Source: Planctomycetota bacterium
Lineage (GTDB): Bacteria > Planctomycetota > Phycisphaerae > Phycisphaerales > UBA1924
Direction of reading: 5' to 3'
Assembly (NCBI GenBank): GCA_018242625.1
Contig: JAFEBO010000008.1
Coordinates: 496,001-560,000 of the forward strand
DNA: 64,000 nt
The notes under the pieces were generated by a model, which ran no database searches, was not told the DNA's origin, and saw nothing but the letters and a program-made list of their open reading frames with translations. Position 1 is the first letter of the stretch; each line of letters opens with the position of its first letter. Below, in pieces: positions 59,384 through 64,000 of the stretch. The position numbers and the translations under genes were made by a program.

Positions 59384-60142
59384 ATGAGAACTATTTCTTC
59401 GATAGGCGTGGCGGTGATTGCGCTCACAAGCGTCCAAGCGAGCGCGGCGTTTCTCGGTACGGCGCAGAGCTTTGGCGTCCTCGCCGGCTCGACAGTAACC
59501 AACACCGGGCTCACCTCCGTCAGCGGCAACGTCGGTGTTTGGCCCGGAACCGCGATCACGGGGTTCCCGCCGGGCGTCGTCACCAATGGCACCTTCCACG
59601 CGAGCGATGCGGTCGCTCAGACTGCTCAAGCTGATGCGCTCAGCGCGTTCAACGCGCTTGCATCCATGGCGCCAACAACGGTGCTTACCGGTACCGATCT
59701 AGGTGGGCTGACTCTCACCCCCGGGGTTTACTTCTTCGCCAGTTCCGCTTTTCTCACCGGCACGCTGCGGCTTGACGCGCAGGGCAACCCAAACGCGCTC
59801 TTTGTATTCCAGATGGGCTCCACGCTCATTTCTGCGAGCAATTCGTCGGTTCTCACCATCAACGCCGCCGATGACTGCAATGTGTATTGGCAGGTCGGCA
59901 GCTCCGCGACCTTGGGAACCGATTCGGCATTCCAAGGCAACATCCTCGCCAACGCCAGTATCACAATGAATACTCGGGCATCTCTCATCGGTGGCCGCGC
60001 CCTGGCTCTCAATGGGGCTGTGACACTCGACTCCAACATCATCGAAGCGGGATGCCTCGACATCCCCGCCCCCGGTGGAATTGCCGCGGGCTTCATGGCC
60101 TTGGCAGTAACGGGGTTCGGCGGGCGCCGGCGAAGGGCCTGA
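59384..60142 (+). CDS. Exported ice-binding-like (DUF3494) protein with PEP-CTERM-like tail
   Basis: 252 residues with a signal peptide (SSIGVAVIALTSVQASA). The body is the DUF3494 beta-solenoid: FGVLAGSTVTNTGLTSVSGN, VGVWPGTAITGFPPG, LGGLTLTPGVYFFASSAFLTG, NALFVFQMGSTL, CNVYWQVGSSATLGTDSAF and GRALALNGAVTLDSNII are all family marks. Characterised members bind ice; many others from non-polar bacteria act in adhesion. The C-terminus IPAPGGIAAGFMALAVTGFG then GRRRRA is a PEP-CTERM-like anchor, so the protein should be held at the envelope. The ATG at 59384 follows a strong ribosome site. Confidence 0.9.
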   Translation: MRTISSIGVAVIALTSVQASAAFLGTAQSFGVLAGSTVTNTGLTSVSGNVGVWPGTAITGFPPGVVTNGTFHASDAVAQTAQADALSAFNALASMAPTTVLTGTDLGGLTLTPGVYFFASSAFLTGTLRLDAQGNPNALFVFQMGSTLISASNSSVLTINAADDCNVYWQVGSSATLGTDSAFQGNILANASITMNTRASLIGGRALALNGAVTLDSNIIEAGCLDIPAPGGIAAGFMALAVTGFGGRRRRA

Positions 60143-60169
60143 TTGGACACCATGGGGAAGGCCGCGGTC

Positions 60170-60199
60170 AAAAAGAAGACCCCGTCTCGCGACGGGGTC
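60170..60199 (-). terminator. Terminator of the methyltransferase fragment
   Basis: A 9-bp stem (GACCCCGTC 60178-60186 with GACGGGGTC 60191-60199) around TCGC. The A-rich run 60170-60177 gives T residues on the minus strand. It lies 18 bp past the stop at 60218. Confidence 0.7.
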
Positions 60200-60217
60200 C
60201 AGATTGCGAAGTGTGGA

Positions 60218-60541
60218 CTAAGCGAGTTGCGGTGACTTGCCAGCCGGTGGTTTGGGAGCAGCGCTTTGGGCCCTTGGCCTGCGACGATCGACTGATTCGT
60301 GTTTTACAGTCGGCATCTTCGCCCCTTGCAATCGCTGCGGTGGAGCTGCAACGCGCTTTCGGGCAGTGGCGGCATGGTCTCCGTCTTTTTCAATGAGGAT
60401 GAAACGACGGCCGGCATCTCGAGCCGCAAGTGCCGTCGTGCCGGACCCGGCGAACGGGTCCAAGACGATGCCCCCCGGCGGGCAGTAAGCTTCGATCAGG
60501 GGCGTCAGGCTCTCAACCGGCTTTTGCGTCGGATGGCGCAC
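60218..60541 (-). pseudogene. C-terminal fragment of a DNA methyltransferase
   Basis: 107 codons, with GTG at 60541 as the first possible start and a TAA stop two codons before it. RHPTQKPVESLTPLIEAYCP then GGIVLDPFAGSGTTALAARD is the C-terminal motif of beta-class N4-cytosine/N6-adenine DNA methyltransferases: the HPTQKP region and the SAM motif DPFAGSGTT. The catalytic (D/S)PP(Y/W) motif, which in this class lies before these, is missing, together with about 200 residues. The remaining piece cannot methylate DNA. The end is Pro/Arg-rich. It still has a stop and terminator, so the loss is at the 5' end, right where an FN3 fragment begins. Confidence 0.7.
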
Positions 60542-60633
60542 AACTTACGTATCGCGCTAGGGCCAAACAGGCGGGCAAAGGACTCAAAGTGCGTTCCAAA
60601 TACGGGAATTACAGCAACTCCGTGGCGATCTAA
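60541..60633 (+). pseudogene. C-terminal remnant of a fibronectin type III-like protein
   Basis: In one frame the sequence reads LTYRARAKQAGKGLKVRSK then YGNYSNSVAI and stop. YRxRAxxxG ... YSNSV is the last-strand pattern of FN3 domains (compare TYRVRAxNxxGxSxYSNxV). Upstream of base 60541 the frame enters the opposite-strand methyltransferase, so only about 30 residues remain. It abuts that fragment almost exactly, which suggests a recombination joint. Confidence is limited by the length. Confidence 0.35.
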
Positions 60634-60700
60634 ATCGATTTTACATACTTGCGTCGCGGATCGGAACGATCCGAGCGCTATGTGGAAATTCCTGAAAAAC

Positions 60701-60724
60701 GTCGGTTCGAACCTGACTCTGCGG
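60701..60724 (+). other. tRNA 3'-end-like segment (possible attachment-site relic)
   Basis: GTCGG TTCGAAC CTGAC forms a TpsiC-arm-like hairpin with the invariant loop TTCGAAC (60706-60712), followed by seven bases (TCTGCGG) where the 3' acceptor strand would be. No D arm or anticodon arm precedes it, so it is not a tRNA gene. Integrating elements that use tRNA 3' ends leave such fragments. It is about 140 bp from tRNA-Ser(GCU) but does not match its 3' end, so the link is weak. Confidence 0.3.
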
Positions 60725-60859
60725 GATCGTCGGCTTCAGTGGGCTCCTCGCGGGGCGTGGAAACTGCTTGTGGATGAAGAGGTTCCAGAGCGGGTCGAGA
60801 TCGGGGCGGAAACCCTGAGCGCAAAAGAAAAGCCCGAAACCCGGGCTGATCGAATCAAA

Positions 60860-60950
60860 CGGAGAGGGGGGGATTCGAACCCCCGATACAGACCTAAATC
60901 CGTATAACGGTTTAGCAAACCGCCGCCTTCAGCCTCTCGGCCACCTCTCC
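60860..60950 (-). tRNA. tRNA-Ser (anticodon GCU)
   Basis: On the minus strand, acceptor GGAGAGG pairs with CCTCTCC, the D arm is GCCGAGAGGCTGAAGGC, and the anticodon loop TTGCTAA shows GCT. A long class II variable arm and the T arm CGGGGGTTCGAATCCCCC complete it. Discriminator G at 60860; CCA is not encoded. The size (91 nt) and long arm are typical for serine tRNA. Confidence 0.95.
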
Positions 60951-61023
60951 GGCGTGGGGCAAGGATAGCAGCTTCCAAGGGCAGTCAACGGCCGGTGGGG
61001 GAGCAGGCGACCGGCCCGCGACC

Positions 61024-61076
61024 AAAAAAAACCGATGGCCCCGGCGCGGCGGAGTCATCAGCGCGCGGGGCCATCG
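61024..61076 (-). terminator. Terminator of the coiled-coil gene at 61119
   Basis: CGATGGCCCC (61033-61042) pairs with GGGGCCATCG (61067-61076), extended inside by GCGCG/CGCGC. The A run at 61024-61031 is the T tract on the minus strand. It lies 43 bp past the gene's stop. Confidence 0.75.
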
Positions 61077-61118
61077 CTTTGGGGGGGCATCTGAAATTCA
61101 GGGGGGAGGCGGCAGCGT

Positions 61119-61397
61119 TCAGTCGGAGCCTTCGGGCTCGGCGCTGCGCTTTTCCAGCAGGCTGCGTAAATAGTCATTCTCCCGACGCGTCGCCTCGAGA
61201 TCGAACACGAGGTACTTGACGCTCAGGCGCAGATAGTCCAGCGACTCCTGAAGGTCGCCGATGGTCTGACGCATCTTGTCGTGGCGGGCGGCGGCTTCGC
61301 CGGCAAGGGCTTCAAGAGGGGCGCGATCCGTCTCGGGAAGCTCGCTGATCTGCGCCATGAGTTCGCCGAGCTTCTTCTGGAAGTCCTGTTCGTTCAT
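61119..61397 (-). CDS. Small coiled-coil protein, conserved-looking, function unknown
   Basis: 92 residues behind a ggagagag site. It is almost wholly alpha-helical: MNEQDFQKKLGELMAQISEL, then LPETDRAPLEALAGEAAARH, then LQESLDYLRLSVKYLVFDLE, then ATRRENDYLRSLLEKRSAEP. The repeated pattern (LxxSLDYLRLSxKYLxFDLEATRRE) is one I recall from planctomycete proteins of unassigned role. It may be a small regulator or adaptor. It has its own terminator downstream. No DNA-binding motif is visible. Confidence 0.7.
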   Translation of the reverse strand: MNEQDFQKKLGELMAQISELPETDRAPLEALAGEAAARHDKMRQTIGDLQESLDYLRLSVKYLVFDLEATRRENDYLRSLLEKRSAEPEGSD

Positions 61398-61602
61398 GTC
61401 TCTCTCTCCATTAGTCAGACGGGCTGTTGGCCGGTCTGCTGGAAAGAGATGCAAAGCCTTTGCCGGAAGCACCCGTGCATCGTGCCAATCGCGCCGGTCT
61501 CAGAAAAACCGCGTACCAACGGCTCCAGAAGGCCCGATCGCGTTCTCGGTCTGCCGGGGGCCGCGCGGGCGGCGGACGGGGTGTGCGGGATGTTGCGTCG
61601 GC

Positions 61603-62235
61603 TCAACGGTTGATGTCGATCCGACGCACAGCAGCCTGTGCTTCGGCGCCGGACTGGGCGAGGACCTGGGCAAATGCAGCCGGATCCTGCTTCTTCAGTT
61701 CCTTCAGCGTCTTCCTGGCATGGTTGTCAAGGTTCTGTCTGAACCGTTGGAAAAGCGTTTCCAGTTCGTGCCGGTTGTAACGGCTGAGCGGGTCGCGCAT
61801 GCCCGATTGCATCACGGCCCAGTCCAGGAGCGATGCCCCTGTCGCCGTGAACTTGTACAGGGCGAGGGTCGCGGCAGCCCTTTTGGCGAGTGTCGTGAAG
61901 GGGTCGGAGGCCTGGTCGGGAATCCGGAGGAAAGTCTCATCCGTGGCCGCCTTGGCTTCCCGGTCGAGGATCGTGTTGTTGGAGGACATCGTGTCGCTTC
62001 CGTGCAGGGGAGAAGGGGAAGAAAAAGTGTCTGTCGCTTCGAGAATCGATGCAAAGGCTGTCGAAATCGTCTTGGAGCCCGCCTTGTCAAACCGGATCGT
62101 CAGCCGCTGGCAGCGAACACCCTCGTGCTGCACAGAAACCGCCGCCGTCACAACGCCGACTCCCCACTGGGGACAGCCCGCGTGACGCACTTTGCTGCCG
62201 ACGGTCCATTCGCGGACAAGCTGGGGCATTTCCAT
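61603..62235 (-). CDS. DUF3553-containing protein
   Basis: 210 residues. The N-terminal 60 (WTVGSKVRHAGCPQWGVGVV, then RCQRLTIRFDKAGSKTISTA) is the DUF3553 domain. This small beta-barrel (KxGDRVRHPxxPEWGxGxV) is like the C-terminal RNA-polymerase or DNA-binding barrel often attached to UvrD-like helicases. The rest is a helical region (residues about 100-210) without recognised homology, ending in a coiled coil (ETLFQRFRQNLDNHARKTLKELKK). The start at 62235 (MEMPQLVREW) or the next Met is set by the domain. Possibly involved in DNA transactions. Not near a helicase here. Confidence 0.75.
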   Translation of the reverse strand: MEMPQLVREWTVGSKVRHAGCPQWGVGVVTAAVSVQHEGVRCQRLTIRFDKAGSKTISTAFASILEATDTFSSPSPLHGSDTMSSNNTILDREAKAATDETFLRIPDQASDPFTTLAKRAAATLALYKFTATGASLLDWAVMQSGMRDPLSRYNRHELETLFQRFRQNLDNHARKTLKELKKQDPAAFAQVLAQSGAEAQAAVRRIDINR

Positions 62236-62517
62236 AAAATCCGGGGCTCTGCCGCTCCTGGCGCGGACATTGCCCGAAAAGTCCGCGCGGGACAAGCCGC
62301 GGGACGGGAGCAAGCCTAAACTTTCCTGACTGCGGCCGAACGGCGGCAACGCCTGCTTTGCCCGGAATGCACGGTTGGTGCACCGGGGACGAGCAGCGAA
62401 CGCATGCGTCGTTCGATTCGCTCGTGTCAGTATAGGTGATCCGGGAAATCAACACAAGGGAAATCCGACCGGGATGCGGAAAGCCGTCCGGCATCGGAAA
62501 TCCGCCAAGATGGGACC

Positions 62518-62778
62518 GTGACGAGCATGATTGAAGCCCTCAAGAGCGACGGTATTGTGAACAAGGTCGGCGGGCGTTTCAAGCTTTGTGCGCTCATCCA
62601 GCGCCGGCTGGGCCAGCTTATGGAGGGCTCTCGTCCGCTCGTGGAGCGCAACGGACGGACCGACCTTGAGGTCGTGATCGACGAGATCATGTCCGACAAG
62701 ATCACGCTTGATTTCGAAAATTCGCCGCTGGTGGAGACCAAGGAAGTCACCGGTCACACGAGCGAAGCACTTCTCTAA
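62518..62778 (+). CDS. rpoZ: RNA polymerase omega subunit
   Basis: 86 residues. VNKVGGRFKLCALIQRRLGQ then LMEGSRPLVERNGRTDLEVV matches omega (YxLVxxxAxRARQLxxG in E. coli; the RFxLxxxxxRRxxQL core is kept). It helps assemble beta' and stabilises the enzyme. The first codon is GTG at 62518 or ATG three codons later. It is followed after about 30 bp by the CoaC-like gene, a pairing seen often (rpoZ followed by coaBC) in bacterial genomes, which supports both calls. Confidence 0.9.
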   Translation: MTSMIEALKSDGIVNKVGGRFKLCALIQRRLGQLMEGSRPLVERNGRTDLEVVIDEIMSDKITLDFENSPLVETKEVTGHTSEALL

Positions 62779-62809
62779 TTAAACAACCGGCACTCCGGCG
62801 GAGATTCTC

Positions 62810-63457
62810 CTGGCAAAGAAGAGCTCCAAGCCCCGTGACGTCGCGCCCGAATCGCGCCCAGGCGGCACCGAGTCGCTCCGCGACATCGTCGACGGCCGGC
62901 ACATCCTCGTCGGCGTGACCGGCGGTATCGCGGCGTACAAGTGCTGCACGATCGTGAGCAGGCTTGCGCAGGCCGGGGCCAGGGTGACGGTCGCCATGAC
63001 CGAATCCGCAACCCGATTTGTGACTCCACTCACGTTCCAGGCTCTGAGCGCTCAGCCGGTCTACACCTCGGCGTGGGACCATATCGAATCTCACGACCCG
63101 CAGCACGTCTCGCTGGCGCGAGGGGCCGATCTCGCCCTGGTCGCCCCGGCCACGATGGACTGTCTCGCCAAGCTTGCAACGGGCCGCACCGACGATGTGG
63201 TCACGCTCATCTTGTCCGCGATCGACCGGACCCGGACTCCCGTGCTCCTGGCCCCGTCGATGAACGATGCGATGTGGTCGCAGCCGAGCACGCAGCGGAA
63301 CGTCCGGCAACTGGTCGAAGATGGTTTTTTCATCGTGGGCCCCGGCCAGGGATGGCAGGCCTGCCGCACCGTGGGCATGGGCAGGATGTGCGAGCCGGAG
63401 GAGATTCTCGACGCGGCCCAGGCCCTGCTGAAGAGGCCCCGGAAAGAGCGCCGATAG
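62810..63457 (+). CDS. coaC: Phosphopantothenoylcysteine decarboxylase (CoaC), single-domain
   Basis: 215 residues of the HFCD flavoprotein fold. HILVGVTGGIAAYKCCTIVS opens the fold, HVSLARGADLALVAPATMD holds the catalytic His99, PSMNDAMW is the PxMNxxMW motif, and GWQACRTVGMGRMCEPEEI resembles the substrate clamp with Cys (normally ACGxxGxGRM). It makes 4'-phosphopantetheine in CoA synthesis; the CoaB synthetase half is absent. The only ribosome site (ggcggag at 62797-62803) is spaced six bases from CTG at 62810. The next ATG/GTG in frame (62915) would delete the first beta strand, so CTG is the likely start. Confidence 0.88.
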   Translation: MAKKSSKPRDVAPESRPGGTESLRDIVDGRHILVGVTGGIAAYKCCTIVSRLAQAGARVTVAMTESATRFVTPLTFQALSAQPVYTSAWDHIESHDPQHVSLARGADLALVAPATMDCLAKLATGRTDDVVTLILSAIDRTRTPVLLAPSMNDAMWSQPSTQRNVRQLVEDGFFIVGPGQGWQACRTVGMGRMCEPEEILDAAQALLKRPRKERR

Positions 63458-63510
63458 GCTTTTCGTGTTGACGGGGGAAGAACGCGGACGAATGATTTTC
63501 GGATCGTTTC

Positions 63511-63599
63511 GGAGAGGTGACAGAGCGGTTGAACGTACCGGTTTCGAAAACCGGCAGAGGGAGTAATCCCTCTCGGGAGTTCGAATCTCCCCCTCTCCG
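63511..63599 (+). tRNA. tRNA-Ser (anticodon CGA)
   Basis: GGAGAGG pairs with CCTCTCC; the D arm is ACAGAGCGGTTGAACGT. The anticodon stem CCGGT/ACCGG surrounds TTCGAAA (anticodon CGA). A long variable arm (GAGGGAGTAATCCCTC) and T arm GGGAGTTCGAATCTCCC follow. Discriminator G at 63599; CCA is not encoded. It is a second serine tRNA within 3 kb of the GCU one, on the other strand. Confidence 0.95.
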
Positions 63600-63643
63600 C
63601 TTCAAGGCAGGGAGGCTCGCCCCGCGGGCCTCCTTCTTTTTTT

Positions 63644-64000
63644 CTAAAACCTGTCGATCGCGTCCTTCGGCACCCACGCGGTCCTTCCGTCCGCCAGACG
63701 CACCCGAGTCCACCCCGATCGATCTTCACTGACTTCTACTTCAAGCCCCGGGCGCAGGGGTTCCTGGAAGGCGGCGTCGTAGAGGTCCGCCGGGCCCGTT
63801 CTGGCGACCACCTCTGCCCGCACCACGACGGCGTTCTTTCCCGCTTCCGTTGTGCATTCCCGCGCGATCATCGGTGCCGCTGCCGCGGCGCCCAAAGCCA
63901 GCAGGCTCGCGGGCAACCACAGAGACATTCTCCGGAACTTCACAAGACGCAAAAAGGCGAACGCAAACGCGCCCACATAGCACGCGCAAACCACAATGAG
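63644..64000 (-). CDS. C-terminal part of a membrane protein with SH3-like domain (BatE-like), cut by window edge
   Basis: At least 118 codons, open to the window end at 64000. Two membrane helices (CACYVGAFAFAFLRLV and SLWLPASLLALGAAAAAPMI) are followed by a SH3b-like domain: NAVVVRAEVVARTGPADLYD, PGLEVEVSEDRSGWTRVRLA, GRTAWVPKDAIDRF. This end structure, two helices plus SH3 domain, is the one found in BatE-type TPR proteins of aerotolerance operons (BatA-BatB-BatD-BatE). The TPR part, if present, lies outside the window, so the assignment is tentative. It is convergent on tRNA-Ser(CGA), 44 bp away. Confidence 0.6.
   Translation of the reverse strand, partial: LIVVCACYVGAFAFAFLRLVKFRRMSLWLPASLLALGAAAAAPMIARECTTEAGKNAVVVRAEVVARTGPADLYDAAFQEPLRPGLEVEVSEDRSGWTRVRLADGRTAWVPKDAIDRF

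Noticed and set aside
62518-62526. Whether rpoZ starts at GTG 62518 or ATG 62527
   Set aside because: Not decidable from the sequence; the protein identity does not depend on it, so it was not made a finding.
1-64000. CRISPR array, rRNA genes or intact insertion sequences
   Set aside because: No regularly spaced repeats, rRNA sequence or transposase was seen in any frame.

Overview
The window looks like a chromosomal segment of a planctomycete, probably a member of the Phycisphaerae. Reasons: GC-rich, strongly G/C-ending codon use; two secreted proteins that end in the same tandem EF-hand (GC-type dockerin) module; several exported proteins ending in a PEP-CTERM-like tail (P-x-P, hydrophobic helix, Arg cluster); and the HpnC-HpnD-HpnE route to squalene. 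This is family recognition from the sequence, not a database match. Nearly all of the window is coding.

1-13.5 kb: mostly exported proteins and single enzymes. These are a truncated secreted protein, a calpain-like protein whose catalytic Cys is Tyr, a DNRLRE-type dockerin protein, a PEP-CTERM-like jelly-roll protein, a PQQ-type sugar dehydrogenase, a lipoprotein, a GH64-like glucanase with dockerin, a RarD-type transporter, a TraB/DUF5694-like protein, a CoA transferase with 4-hydroxyphenylpyruvate dioxygenase, and a tiny Lys/His-rich secreted protein. 13.7-16.7 kb: a pseudokinase and elongation factor G, converging on a strong hairpin.

17-34.4 kb: envelope polysaccharide and isoprenoid genes. 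A four-gene operon with 4-bp overlaps (rlmN, TIGR02206-like, WecA/MraY-like, O-antigen ligase with TPRs) is divergent from a GT2 glycosyltransferase. ispH is divergent from hpnC-hpnD-hpnE. After an esterase and small exported or membrane proteins comes a complete dTDP-rhamnose set (rfbA-rfbC-rfbD-rfbB) and another glycosyltransferase.

34.3-47.2 kb: an M28 peptidase with a C-terminal FN3 domain, pyruvate dehydrogenase E1-beta and E2, a histidine kinase with a response regulator that has a receiver plus XRE-type HTH, then rsmB, ptsN-like, ispA, dxs and nadK. With ispH and hpnCDE, the window holds the first and last MEP-pathway enzymes, farnesyl diphosphate synthase and the three squalene-forming enzymes.

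47.3-58.6 kb is the most interesting block. A BlaI-type repressor has two textbook operators over its own promoter. It is followed by a BlaR1/M56 metalloprotease whose sensor end is a coiled coil plus Pro/Ala tail rather than a penicillin-binding domain. Then come a 1046-residue TPR protein, ExbB/TolQ, ExbD/TolR, and a 1142-residue membrane protein joining a TolB-like PD40 domain, two further membrane helices, a long low-complexity linker and a terpene-cyclase-like alpha/alpha toroid. I propose this as a Tol-like, proton-motive-force-driven envelope system under proteolysis-controlled repression.

58.6-64 kb: a patchy region with a gene remnant, an orphan terminator, an ice-binding-like protein, fragments of a DNA methyltransferase and an FN3 protein, a tRNA 3'-end-like piece and tRNA-Ser(GCU). 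It is followed by a coiled-coil protein, a DUF3553 protein, rpoZ, a CoaC-type decarboxylase that seems to start at CTG, tRNA-Ser(CGA) and the end of an SH3-domain membrane protein. No rRNA, CRISPR array or intact insertion sequence was seen.
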